Notes under the pieces: model-generated
The model's input: the letters and a program-made list of their open reading frames with translations, nothing else
What the model was told of the DNA's origin: nothing
The model's database searches: none
From: Planctomycetota bacterium
GTDB taxonomy: Bacteria > Planctomycetota > UBA11346
Assembly: GCA_007131555.1 (NCBI GenBank)
Contig: SLQH01000122.1
Location: forward strand, 1 to 7,374
Reading direction: 5' to 3'
DNA: 7,374 nucleotides
Shown: in pieces, positions 1 to 7,164 of the stretch
Numbering within the stretch: position 1 is the stretch's first letter
Layout of the letters: the number at the start of each line of letters is the position of its first letter
Translations under genes and position numbers: made by a program

Positions 1-1
1 C

Positions 2-6
2 GGAGA
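2..6 (+). promoter_or_regulatory. Ribosome binding site of hydB
   Basis: The sequence GGAGA lies five bases upstream of the ATG at 11. It is a good Shine-Dalgarno match and supports that start for the NuoF-like hydrogenase subunit. Any promoter, and the gene expected upstream (hydC), lie outside the window. Confidence 0.75.
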
Positions 7-10
7 CGAC

Positions 11-1909
11 ATGACAACCGTGAATCTTGAAGATATCGCACGCACCTACGACACAGCCCGCAGCGCGGTCCGGCGCCGGCTGGTCCTGTGTGCCGGGACC
101 GGCTGCATCGCCAATGGGGCCCTGAAGATCCGCGATGCCCTGCTGGAGCAGGGGGCCGCTGCTGGGCTGGATCTGGTGGTCGAACTGCGCGCCGAGGACC
201 CGACCCCTCATGACGGCCAGGTCATCGGGACCGGGTGCCAGGGCTTCTGTCAGATGGGACCTCTGCTGAGCATCGAACCCGAGGACTATCTCTATGTCCG
301 GGTCGGCCTCGACGATGTCCCGGAGATCATCAGCGAAAGCCTGATCGCGGGGCGGCCGGTGACGCGCCTGTTCTATCAGCCGAGCGGGGGCGGGGCCCCT
401 TGTCCCAGCCGTGACGCCATCCCTTTCTATGCCCGCCAGCGGCGCACGGTACTGGCCGGCTGCGGCAGCCTTGATCCGCAGAGTGTGGCCGCCTATATCC
501 ATGCCGGTGGCTATCAGGGGGCGCGCCGGGCCTTCACCGCCCTGGAGCCGGCCGAGGTCTGCGATCTGGTCGAGGCCTCGGGCCTGCGCGGCCGGGGTGG
601 CGGCGGATTCCCGACCGGTCGCAAGTGGCGCCTGACTGTTCCCCGTCCTGGGGTCGACAGCTGCGTGATTTGCAATGGCGATGAAGGCGATCCGGGGGCC
701 TTCATGGATCGGGCCATCATGGAGGGCAATCCCCATGCGGTCATCGAGGGCATGCTGATCGCCGCCCGGGCGGTTGCAGCACGTCGTGGCTGGGTCTACG
801 TGCGGGCCGAGTACCCCCTGGCCGTGACCCGGATGCGCCAGGCCATCGCCGAGGCCCGGACCATCGGGGTGCTGGGTGATGACTGCTTCGGCAGCGGCCT
901 GGGCTTCGATCTGGAGATCATGGAGGGGGCCGGGGCCTTCGTCTGCGGTGAGGAGACCGCCCTGATCGCCTCGATCGAGGGTCGCCGGGGCATGCCCATG
1001 CCCAAGCCGCCCTTTCCGGCCCAGCGCGGCCTGTTCGGGGCTCCGACGGTGATCAACAATGTCGAGACCCTGGCGGCGGTGCCGCTGGTGCTGCGCGATG
1101 GGCCGCAGGTCCTACGCGACCTGGGGACCGAGAATGCCGCCGGAACCAAGACCTTCGCCCTGACCGGCCACGTCGCCCATACCGGTCTGATCGAGGTGCC
1201 CTTCGGTACCACCCTGCGCGAGATCGTCGATCAGATTGGCGGCGGGGTGACCGATGACGAAGGCCGCCCCAGCGACCAGGGCTTCAAGGCGGTCCAGATC
1301 GGTGGTCCGTCAGGTGGCTGTCTGACCGCCGCCCATGCCGATCTGCCCCTGGACTACGATCACCTCAAGGCGGTCGGGGCGATGGTCGGCTCAGGCGGCC
1401 TGGTGGTGATGAACCACACGACCTGCATGGTCCAGGTGGCGCGCTTCTTCATGCGCTTCACCCAGAACGAGTCCTGCGGCAAGTGCGTGCTGTGCCGCGA
1501 GGGTACCCGGCAGATGCTGGCCCTGCTCGACGACATCATCGCCGGCCGGGGCAGCGAAGCCACCCTGAGCCTGCTGGAGGAGCTGGGCGAAGCGGTGTCG
1601 GTGGGCTCGCTGTGCGGCCTCGGCAAGACGGCGGCCAATCCGGTGCTCAGCACCCTGCGCCACTTCCGTGACGAATACCTGGCCCATGTCGTCGATCAGC
1701 GCTGTCCGGCCGGGGTCTGCGCCGCCCTCTGTCCGCCGCGCATCGTGGCCGCATCCTGCCGGGGCTGCACCGCCTGCATCAAGGCCTGTCCGGTCGGGGC
1801 CATCAGCGGAGAACGACGCCAGGCCCATGTCATCGACACCGAGGCCTGCATCCGCTGCGGCGCCTGCATCCCCAGCTGCCGCTTCGATGCCATCGTCCAG
1901 GGTGCGTGA
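11..1909 (+). CDS. hydB: NADH-dependent [FeFe]-hydrogenase flavoprotein subunit HydB (NuoF-like)
   Basis: A 632-residue cytoplasmic iron-sulfur flavoprotein that exchanges electrons between NAD(H) and the hydrogenase catalytic subunit. Domains seen, in order: a thioredoxin-like [2Fe-2S] domain with C27, C32, C76 and C80; the FMN/NADH-binding NuoF core with GRGGGGFPTG at about 194-203, NGDEGDPGAF at 222-231 and GAGAFVCGEETA at 306-317; an SLBB segment at about 380-440; the N3-type [4Fe-4S] site with C489, C492, C495 and C535; and a C-terminal 2[4Fe-4S] ferredoxin domain with C583/586/589/593 and C613/616/619/623. Length and domain order match HydB of trimeric HydABC hydrogenases (about 626 residues in Thermotoga maritima) rather than plain NuoF, which lacks both terminal iron-sulfur extensions. 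H559, C565 and C570 (CPAGVC) lie in the hinge region where a metal site is known in HydB; their role here is inferred. hydA follows 40 bases later. A subunit of an NADP-reducing hydrogenase (HndC) or of a formate dehydrogenase is possible by sequence, but the adjacent HydA decides. Confidence 0.95.
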   Translation: MTTVNLEDIARTYDTARSAVRRRLVLCAGTGCIANGALKIRDALLEQGAAAGLDLVVELRAEDPTPHDGQVIGTGCQGFCQMGPLLSIEPEDYLYVRVGLDDVPEIISESLIAGRPVTRLFYQPSGGGAPCPSRDAIPFYARQRRTVLAGCGSLDPQSVAAYIHAGGYQGARRAFTALEPAEVCDLVEASGLRGRGGGGFPTGRKWRLTVPRPGVDSCVICNGDEGDPGAFMDRAIMEGNPHAVIEGMLIAARAVAARRGWVYVRAEYPLAVTRMRQAIAEARTIGVLGDDCFGSGLGFDLEIMEGAGAFVCGEETALIASIEGRRGMPMPKPPFPAQRGLFGAPTVINNVETLAAVPLVLRDGPQVLRDLGTENAAGTKTFALTGHVAHTGLIEVPFGTTLREIVDQIGGGVTDDEGRPSDQGFKAVQIGGPSGGCLTAAHADLPLDYDHLKAVGAMVGSGGLVVMNHTTCMVQVARFFMRFTQNESCGKCVLCREGTRQMLALLDDIIAGRGSEATLSLLEELGEAVSVGSLCGLGKTAANPVLSTLRHFRDEYLAHVVDQRCPAGVCAALCPPRIVAASCRGCTACIKACPVGAISGERRQAHVIDTEACIRCGACIPSCRFDAIVQGA

Positions 1910-1937
1910 CCGTATCATCGTCGAAACAGCCAACAAC

Positions 1938-1943
1938 AAAGGA
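1938..1943 (+). promoter_or_regulatory. Ribosome binding site of hydA
   Basis: AAAGGA ends six bases before the ATG at 1950. It decides the hydA start: the frame is open back to 1668, but that upstream part lies inside hydB, has no such site and reads as low-complexity Ser/Pro/Ala sequence. The 40-base spacer between hydB and hydA is locally A-rich (AACAGCCAACAACAAAGGA), which should keep this site unstructured. Confidence 0.8.
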
Positions 1944-1949
1944 TCCACC

Positions 1950-3671
1950 ATGACCACCACCGCCACCATGACCATCGATGGCCGCAGCGTCGCCGTGGGT
2001 GATGAGCGCAATGTCCTTGAGGTCTGCCGCCGCGAAGGCATCGACATTCCCACCTTCTGCTACCATTCGCACCTGTCGATCTACGGCGCCTGTCGTCTGT
2101 GCCTGGTCGACATCGAGGGTCGCGGGGTGGTGACCTCATGCACCACGGTACCGGAGCCGGGGCTGGTCATCCGTACCCACACCGACCAGATCCGACGCAT
2201 GCGCCGGATCGCCGTCGAGCTGCTGCTGGCCAACCATGACCAGCGCTGCCCCACCTGCGGCAAGAGCGGGGCCTGTCGACTCCAGGATCTGGCCCGCCGT
2301 CTGGGCATCCGCGAACCGCGCTTCGCCTCGACCCTTGAGCGGCGACCGGTGGATGCATCGAGCCATGCCGTGACCCGTGATCCCAACCGCTGTGTGCTGT
2401 GCGGCGACTGCGTGCGGGCCTGCCGCGAGGTCCAGGGGGTGGGGGCCATCGACTTCGCCCATCGCGGGACCGACAGCACCGTGGTCCCGGCCTGGGGCGA
2501 GGACCTGGCCGGCAGCGGCTGCGTCGACTGCGGGGCCTGTGTGGCCGTCTGTCCGACCGGGGCCCTGGTACCGACGTCGTCGGTCGATGCGGTGTGGCAC
2601 GACCTCCACGATCCGGCCGTCGTGGTGGTGGCCCAGATCGCCCCGGCGGTGCGGGTGGCGATCGCCGAGGAGTTCGGCCAGGAGCGCGGCACCATGGCCA
2701 CCGGCCAGGTGGTGGCAGCCCTGCGCCGCCTTGGCTTTGATCAGGTCATGGATACCGGCTTCGCCGCCGATCTGACGGTGATGGAGGAGACCGAGGAGTT
2801 CATCGGCCGGGTCAGCGCCGGGGAGCGCCTGCCGCAATTCACCTCGTGCTGCCCGGCCTGGGTCAACTATGCCGAACAGTATCGTCCTGACATCCTGCCC
2901 CTGCTCTCGACCTGTCGCTCACCACAGCAGATGCTGGGGGCCCTGGCCAAGCGCATCCTGCCCCAGCAGCTGAAGCTGGAGGGTCGGCGTCTGGTGATGG
3001 TCAGCATCATGCCCTGCACGGCCAAGAAGGGCGAGGCCCGCCGTCCGGCCTTCGTCCATGACGGCCAGCCTGAGGTCGACCATGTCCTGACCACCCGCGA
3101 GCTGGCGGCGATGATCGCCGAACAGGGTCTCGACTGGCGGCGTCTGGAACCGGAGAGCCTGGACATGCCCTTCGGTTTCAAGACCGGGGCCGGCCTGCTC
3201 TTCGGGCACGGCGGTGGCGTGACCGAGGCCGTGGTGCGCCTAGCCGGCGAACGTCTGGCCGGACAGGCCATGACCCCCCTTGATCCCCAGCCGGATCCCC
3301 GTTGGCCGGGCCTGCGCCGGGCTGAACTGGATCTTGGCGATCGCCGTCTGCGCCTGGCCATGGTCCAGGGCCTGGCCAGCGCCGGAGCCCTGGCCGACGC
3401 CGTGCTGGCCGGTGAGGTGGAGTACGACCTGATCGAGGTCATGGCCTGCCCTGGCGGCTGCGTGGGCGGGGCCGGTCAGCCGGTGACCATCGACCCCCAG
3501 GCCGTTGCCCGCCGGACCAAGGCCCTGCGCGAGGCCGACCGCACCCTGCAACTGCACCGTTCGCAGGACAACCATCTGGTGGCCGCCCTCTACGCCGAAC
3601 ATCTCGGCGCCGTCGGCAGCCCCCGGGCCCACGCCTGCTTGCATACCTGCCACGGGGCGGCGGGGCATTGA
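1950..3671 (+). CDS. hydA: [FeFe]-hydrogenase catalytic subunit HydA (M3 type)
   Basis: A 573-residue enzyme catalysing reversible 2H+ + 2e- to H2 in the cytoplasm. Accessory clusters are complete: plant-type [2Fe-2S] (C37, C48, C51, C64), the His-Cys3 [4Fe-4S] (H96, C100, C103, C109) and two ferredoxin-type [4Fe-4S] clusters (C148/151/154/158; C191/194/197/201). The three H-cluster motifs follow: TSCCPAW at 298-304, MPCTAKK at 354-360 and EVMACPGGCVGGAGQP at 496-511. Ligands are C301, C356, C500 and C504, each one residue beyond Clostridium pasteurianum CpI (C300, C355, C499, C503). The CpI proton path also has counterparts: C300, E280, E283, S320 and R287. The C-terminal part is the usual small-subunit domain. 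There is no extra C-terminal [2Fe-2S] domain as in T. maritima HydA (about 645 residues), so the protein is CpI-sized. The preceding hydB points to an NAD(H)-coupled, possibly bifurcating group A3 enzyme, although HydA alone resembles monomeric ferredoxin-dependent types. The third motif has Ala508 where Gly is usual. Maturases HydE, HydF and HydG must be encoded elsewhere. Confidence 0.97.
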   Translation: MTTTATMTIDGRSVAVGDERNVLEVCRREGIDIPTFCYHSHLSIYGACRLCLVDIEGRGVVTSCTTVPEPGLVIRTHTDQIRRMRRIAVELLLANHDQRCPTCGKSGACRLQDLARRLGIREPRFASTLERRPVDASSHAVTRDPNRCVLCGDCVRACREVQGVGAIDFAHRGTDSTVVPAWGEDLAGSGCVDCGACVAVCPTGALVPTSSVDAVWHDLHDPAVVVVAQIAPAVRVAIAEEFGQERGTMATGQVVAALRRLGFDQVMDTGFAADLTVMEETEEFIGRVSAGERLPQFTSCCPAWVNYAEQYRPDILPLLSTCRSPQQMLGALAKRILPQQLKLEGRRLVMVSIMPCTAKKGEARRPAFVHDGQPEVDHVLTTRELAAMIAEQGLDWRRLEPESLDMPFGFKTGAGLLFGHGGGVTEAVVRLAGERLAGQAMTPLDPQPDPRWPGLRRAELDLGDRRLRLAMVQGLASAGALADAVLAGEVEYDLIEVMACPGGCVGGAGQPVTIDPQAVARRTKALREADRTLQLHRSQDNHLVAALYAEHLGAVGSPRAHACLHTCHGAAGH

Positions 3672-3738
3672 AGCCGGAGGACGCCAAGGTCTTGGACGCT
3701 GCTGCAGGCCGGGTTGATCGTTGTGGTCGGGCTTGGCG
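3672..3738. other. Gap between convergent hydA and the GH74-like gene
   Basis: This 67-base stretch separates the hydA stop from the probable original stop of the GH74-like gene. I see no classical terminator with a stem and T-run for either strand. There is a seven-base inverted repeat, CGCCAAG at 3682-3688 and CTTGGCG at 3732-3738, with a 43-base spacer, and a short dyad CCAAGGTCTTGG at 3685-3696. Neither is convincing as a terminator. Transcription may end by Rho or by an unrecognised structure. Confidence 0.4.
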
Positions 3739-3832
3739 CTATTGGGGAGCGTCGGGGGCCGGAGCTGTGAACTCCAGGCTGTGGTCGCTGCCGGGGTCGA
3801 GGTCGGGGAAGCTGGCCGGGATCGGCTGTGGT
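3739..3832 (-). pseudogene. Out-of-frame C-terminal tail of the GH74-like protein
   Basis: In the open frame the GH74-like protein ends at 3833, after an Arg/Pro-rich stretch that looks unlike the rest. If one C is dropped from the eight-C run (3891-3898 on the + strand), translation continues through here to a TAG at 3739-3741. The added sequence has normal protein character: RRLITVTGPVEALV, then SLGSGEPQPIPA, then DHSLEFTAPAPDAPQ. Its codons have the strong G/C third-position bias of the neighbours. The restored protein would have 778 residues, 52 of them after Gln726. I recognise no domain in the tail. It may be a short beta-strand cap on the propeller. A base-count error in the sequence or assembly is the simplest cause; a true frameshift or a slippage-controlled tail is also possible. 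Confidence 0.65.
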
Positions 3833-6076
3833 TCACCGGAGCCGAGGCTGACCAGGGCCTCGACCGGCCCGGTCACGGTGATCAGCCGCCGGGGGGGGCT
3901 GGTCACATTCGATGAGGAAGGCTCCCCGGCCGGAGGTGCAGACGATCAGTCGTCCATGCACCGAGGGATCGGCGGCCAGATTGATCACCTTGGCCAGGGG
4001 CATGTCCGGGCTGCTGATCAGGGTCCAGGTGGCCCCCTCGGCGTTGCCGGGCAGGCTGCTGGCGTCGTCGCTGCGGTAGATGCCATCGACTCCGGCGATG
4101 CGGCCATTGAGGAACACCGTTGGCGTGTCGTGGCCTGGGGCCGGGGCTCCGAGAGCGACATCAGTGGCCCGCTCGATGCCGGCGATCCAGGTCCAGGTGG
4201 CCCCGCCGTCGGTTCCGCGATGCAGTGAGCTGGTGCTGTAGGTGCCATAGGCCACCCACAGTTCACCGGATGCCGTCGGATGGGCCACCACCTTGGTCTT
4301 GTAGTCCCAGTCCTCCGGCGCGCTGGAACGTTGCTGCCAGGTGGCGCCGTAGTCAGTGCTGCGCCAGCAGATGCCGAGCAGGTGACCGTTGCCGGTCAGC
4401 AGATAGAAGGTGCCAGCCGCCACCCGGTCGGCGACCAGGACGGTGCTGGGGAACCAGTGCTGATCGAGCTGGTTGATGCGTGTCGGCAGGCCGCTGACCC
4501 GGCTCCAGGTGCTGCCGCCATTGCGGGTATACCAGACCCCGGGCGGATCCTTGCCGTTGTCGGCCCAGCTGGCGGTCTGGGGCGCCCATACGAAACTGTC
4601 GGCATCATCGGCGGCGATGGCGATGTTGCCGCCGAAGACCCCGCTGTAGTTGGCGGTCGGATCGGGGTTGGCGAGTCCGCTCCAGCTGCTGCCACCGTCG
4701 CGACTGATCCGGGCCAGAGGGTTGCTGTGGTTCTGGTCGCTGCCGACGACGATCAGGGTCTGGGGGTCGCTCTGGGCCCAGTCGATCCCGGTGGCGATGC
4801 CGAAACCGTCGGGGATGACCGGGCTGACGGTGGCCTGGGCATCAGCCAGACGATAGGCGAACATGTCGGCGACTCCGAGGACCAGATGGCCGCCAGCAGC
4901 CGCCGGAGTGATGCGGGCGTGGTTGACCACCAGTTCCTCGACCCCCTGCATCGGTGCGGTCCAGGACGGGGTGGCGATGCGATGGTTGGCGGTGGTCAGG
5001 ACCCCGAAGCCGGTGGTCACCCACAGGCGGTCGGGCTCCTGGCTGGCGATGGCCAGGCCACCGGACCAGCCCCAGAGATGCCAGGTCGGCCATGATGGTG
5101 GCACCGTCGGATTGCCCAGCGGGACCGCGGTCCACGACGCTCCGGCATCATCCGAACGCCAGATCCAGTCGGTGGCCCGACTGTTGTAGGTGGCCACCAC
5201 CAGGCGGTCAGACAGGGTCGGATGCACGGCCAGCGGGCCCCAGCTCTGGCTGGCGACCGGGGCGATGCTGGTCCATGAGGCATTGCGCCAGCGCCACACT
5301 GCTCCATCGGTTCCGACGTTGTAGTCATTGCTGCCGCTCATGCAGGTCACGTAGAGGGTGCCATCAGCCGCCACCTGGAGGCGCACCGGGTTCTGGCCGG
5401 TGCCCGGACCGCCGGTCATCCTGGCCCAGGAGGCACCGCCGTCGGTGCTGCGGTAGATGCCGTCGCCGGTGACGCCGGCATAGATGATCCGGGCACTGCT
5501 CTGGCCGACGGCACTGGCGTGGTCCACCGCCACGCTGGTGATGCCCAGATCATGGGTGCCGGCGGGTACGGCGGCCGTGGGGATCTGGGTCCAGGCTCCG
5601 TCATCGACCCGCCGCCACAGACCCTGGCGGCGAGAACCGAACCACAGCACCGAGCTGGAGCCGGCACTGTCGACCACCAGACGTTCGCCGGCCCGGCGGC
5701 GGTCACCATTGCCATTCATGAACACATCGACCAGACCGGTGCTGGTCCAGGTGCTGCCGAGGTCGTCTGATCGCCAGATCTGACCCTCGGCCGCCATCAG
5801 GACGCTGGCCGGCGCCTGGGCATCCAGGGCCAGCGATTCGATGACGTAGGCCAGGTGGTCGGTGACATTGATCCACCGGCCCTGGTCAGGCAGCCAGCGG
5901 AACACGCCGCCGACATCGGTCTTGAGCCAGGTGTGGCCCGGCGCGGTGGGATGGACCAGGACCCCGGTGACAAAGCCCATGCCCTGGATGTCGAGATGGC
6001 GCCAGGAACTGGTGTCGGCAGCACCGGCCTGGGCCAGGATCAGGATATTGAGCAGCAACAGCAGACGCAGGTGCAT
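3833..6076 (-). CDS. Secreted GH74-like glycoside hydrolase, Asp-box beta-propeller protein
   Basis: A 747-residue exported protein resembling GH74 xyloglucanases/endoglucanases, which cut beta-1,4-glucan backbones. The start at 6076 gives a clean signal peptide: MHLR, a hydrophobic run LLLLLNILILA, and cleavage after AQA (17) or AGA (19). The ATG at 6085 would add three residues; neither has a good ribosome binding site. Residues 34-61 carry the GH74-type opening, GFVTGVLVHP ending in KTDVGGVFRW. Eight Asp-box-like loops follow: RSDDLGSTW 102, RSTDGGASW 209, RSDDAGASW 307, SRDGGSSW 458, TRNGGSTW 517, RSTDYGATW 572, RGTDGGATW 620, and a longer one at 668-684. GVEELVV at 378-384 and the closing CTSGRGAF at 713-720 also fit GH74. 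D54 (in TDVGG) and D404 (in VADMFAY) sit where the family's two catalytic aspartates are expected, but the second motif is divergent (usually GD..GF). The frame appears shifted near the end at a run of eight Cs. Other Asp-box proteins (sialidase-like, sortilin-like) are less likely. The substrate is uncertain. Confidence 0.75.
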   Translation of the reverse strand: MHLRLLLLLNILILAQAGAADTSSWRHLDIQGMGFVTGVLVHPTAPGHTWLKTDVGGVFRWLPDQGRWINVTDHLAYVIESLALDAQAPASVLMAAEGQIWRSDDLGSTWTSTGLVDVFMNGNGDRRRAGERLVVDSAGSSSVLWFGSRRQGLWRRVDDGAWTQIPTAAVPAGTHDLGITSVAVDHASAVGQSSARIIYAGVTGDGIYRSTDGGASWARMTGGPGTGQNPVRLQVAADGTLYVTCMSGSNDYNVGTDGAVWRWRNASWTSIAPVASQSWGPLAVHPTLSDRLVVATYNSRATDWIWRSDDAGASWTAVPLGNPTVPPSWPTWHLWGWSGGLAIASQEPDRLWVTTGFGVLTTANHRIATPSWTAPMQGVEELVVNHARITPAAAGGHLVLGVADMFAYRLADAQATVSPVIPDGFGIATGIDWAQSDPQTLIVVGSDQNHSNPLARISRDGGSSWSGLANPDPTANYSGVFGGNIAIAADDADSFVWAPQTASWADNGKDPPGVWYTRNGGSTWSRVSGLPTRINQLDQHWFPSTVLVADRVAAGTFYLLTGNGHLLGICWRSTDYGATWQQRSSAPEDWDYKTKVVAHPTASGELWVAYGTYSTSSLHRGTDGGATWTWIAGIERATDVALGAPAPGHDTPTVFLNGRIAGVDGIYRSDDASSLPGNAEGATWTLISSPDMPLAKVINLAADPSVHGRLIVCTSGRGAFLIECDQPPPAADHRDRAGRGPGQPRLR
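3891..3898. repeat. Run of eight Gs (eight Cs in the GH74-like gene)
   Basis: A G8 homopolymer on the + strand lies inside the coding strand of the GH74-like gene, just after the last propeller motif. It is the point where the good reading frame changes by one base. Such runs are prone to sequencing miscalls and to polymerase slippage. It is the longest homopolymer I noticed in the window. Confidence 0.9.
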
Positions 6077-6083
6077 TGTCGTC

Positions 6084-6111
6084 ATTACAGACGTGGCCCC
6101 GGCGCAGTCAA
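6084..6111 (-). promoter_or_regulatory. Sigma-70-like promoter for the GH74-like gene
   Basis: On the - strand, TTGACT (6111-6106) and TGTAAT (6089-6084) are separated by 16 bases. Each hexamer differs from consensus at one position, which is notable in such GC-rich DNA. The predicted start of transcription falls at about 6077, one base before the ATG at 6076, which would make the message almost leaderless. This fits the absence of a Shine-Dalgarno sequence before either candidate start. The assignment rests on sequence alone; chance similarity remains possible. Confidence 0.45.
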
Positions 6112-6207
6112 GCCGACCCCGGCCATCATGCATCGGGGTTGATCACCCGCTCTGGCTGCCCACGCTCAAGCGATGTGCGGTCGCCGTTGGGCCATGATCA
6201 GCCGTTT
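6086..6207. other. Intergenic region between the dehydrogenase and GH74-like genes
   Basis: The two genes lie in the same direction, 122 bases apart up to the ATG at 6085. Apart from the promoter-like hexamers near the GH74-like start, I see no terminator with a T-run after the dehydrogenase stop. A short near-dyad around TGATCA (6139-6144), flanked by GGG and CCC, might be a protein-binding site but is weak. The spacing suggests separate transcription rather than tight operon coupling. Confidence 0.4.
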
Positions 6208-7164
6208 TCAATCGACCCGGTTGCGTCGTTCTCCGGCCAGGAAGGCCTGGACGTTCCGACAGGCCTCGTCGACCAGGCGGGCGCGGGCCTCGACGGTGGC
6301 CCAACCGATGTGCGGGGTGATGTAGAGGCGCTCGGTCCAGGGGGCGTCGGGTGTGAGCAGGGGGTGGTTGGCAGGTGGGGGTTCGCTGGAGAGCACGTCG
6401 AGACAGGCGGCAGCCAGATGGCCGCTGACCAGGGCGGCGGCCAGGGCCGCTTCGTCGATGAGATCGCCCCGACCGGTGTTGACCAGGATGGCGTCAGGGC
6501 GCATCCGGGCCAGGAAGTCGGCATCGACCAAGCGGGTGGTGGTGGGGGTGAGGGGGCAGTGCAGGCTGACGACATCGGCCTGGGGCAGGGCCTCGGCCAG
6601 GGGGATGCGGTCGGTGCTGGTCGAACCGGGGACGGCGCAGCGCAGGATGCGCATGCCGAACCCCTCGCCGATGCGCGCCACGGCCGAGCCGATGGCCCCG
6701 CTGCCGACGATGGCCAGGCAGCGGCCGTGCAGTTCCTGCAAGGGGGCGAGGGTGAAGCAGAAGTCGGGACCGGCGCTCCAGCGTCCGGCGCGGACCGCCA
6801 GGGCGTGGTCGGCCACCCGCTGGGCATGATGGAGCAGGAAGGCGAAGACCAGCTGGGCCACGCTGTGGGTCGAGTAGGCGGGGATGTTGGCGACCGCCAC
6901 GCCCCTGGCCCGGCAGGCCTCGACATCGACCACATTGTAGCCGGTGGCCAGCACCCCGACGTAGCGCAGGGCCGGGGCGCAGGCCAGCAGGTCGGCGGTG
7001 ATCAGCACCTTGTTGGTCAGCACCACTGTGGCGTCTGCCACCCGGTCGCGGGCCTCCTGGGGGCTGCTGCGCTGGTGGATGCTCAGGGGGCCCAGGGCGC
7101 GTAGGGCCTGCCAGCAGTCATTGCCCTGGTCGGCGGTGGCGGCGTCGAGGATGACGATGGACAT
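6208..7164 (-). CDS. D-2-hydroxyacid dehydrogenase (glycerate dehydrogenase/hydroxypyruvate reductase type)
   Basis: A 318-residue cytoplasmic oxidoreductase of the D-isomer-specific 2-hydroxyacid dehydrogenase family. It most resembles glycerate dehydrogenases that interconvert D-glycerate and hydroxypyruvate with NAD(P)H. The substrate-binding loop ATGYNVVD is at 73-80 and PAYSTHSVAQ at about 95-104. The Rossmann glycine motif GSGAIG is at 154-159. The catalytic triad is present: Arg232 in NTGRGDLID, Glu261 in LDVLSSEPP, and His285 in ITPHIGWAT. Length is typical. The strand following the glycine motif ends in LRCAVPGS without the Asp that usually marks NAD preference, so cofactor choice is open. 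The start at 7164 is preferred because GGAG lies seven bases upstream; an in-frame ATG at 7197 would add 11 residues but has no such site. Both ATGs lie in the arms of a long inverted repeat. Related family members act on glyoxylate, 2-ketogluconate or phosphoglycerate; the last is unlikely because the protein is short and has no regulatory domain. Confidence 0.92.
   Translation of the reverse strand: MSIVILDAATADQGNDCWQALRALGPLSIHQRSSPQEARDRVADATVVLTNKVLITADLLACAPALRYVGVLATGYNVVDVEACRARGVAVANIPAYSTHSVAQLVFAFLLHHAQRVADHALAVRAGRWSAGPDFCFTLAPLQELHGRCLAIVGSGAIGSAVARIGEGFGMRILRCAVPGSTSTDRIPLAEALPQADVVSLHCPLTPTTTRLVDADFLARMRPDAILVNTGRGDLIDEAALAAALVSGHLAAACLDVLSSEPPPANHPLLTPDAPWTERLYITPHIGWATVEARARLVDEACRNVQAFLAGERRNRVD

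Noticed and set aside
1668..1949. Upstream extension of hydA giving 94 more residues
   Set aside because: It overlaps hydB, has no ribosome binding site and encodes Ser/Pro/Ala-rich sequence with no family match. The ATG at 1950 has a good site and starts directly in the [2Fe-2S] domain.
1391..2837. Open frames on the - strand at 1391-2053 and 2136-2837
   Set aside because: They are antisense to conserved iron-sulfur domains of hydB and hydA and lack family motifs; G/C-rich third positions commonly create such frames.
3682..3738. Inverted repeat CGCCAAG/CTTGGCG as a two-way terminator between convergent genes
   Set aside because: Only seven pairs with a 43-base loop and no T-run on either side.
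3668..4228. Open frame on the + strand overlapping the hydA stop (186 residues)
   Set aside because: It starts at a TTG within the hydA stop region and runs antisense to the GH74-like gene, with no motif and poor composition.
4280..5095. Long open frame on the + strand (271 residues)
   Set aside because: It lies antisense to the GH74-like gene and is a Gly/Ala/Asp-rich mirror of its G/C-rich codons, with no recognisable motif.
6077..6133. Start of the GH74-like gene at the ATG at 6133
   Set aside because: It puts a charged, Cys-containing stretch ahead of an obvious signal peptide, has no ribosome binding site and would begin upstream of the likely promoter.
6076..7104. Long open frame on the + strand (342 residues)
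   Set aside because: It is antisense to the dehydrogenase, which has a complete catalytic triad; the + strand product is low-complexity Gly/Gln/Asp sequence.
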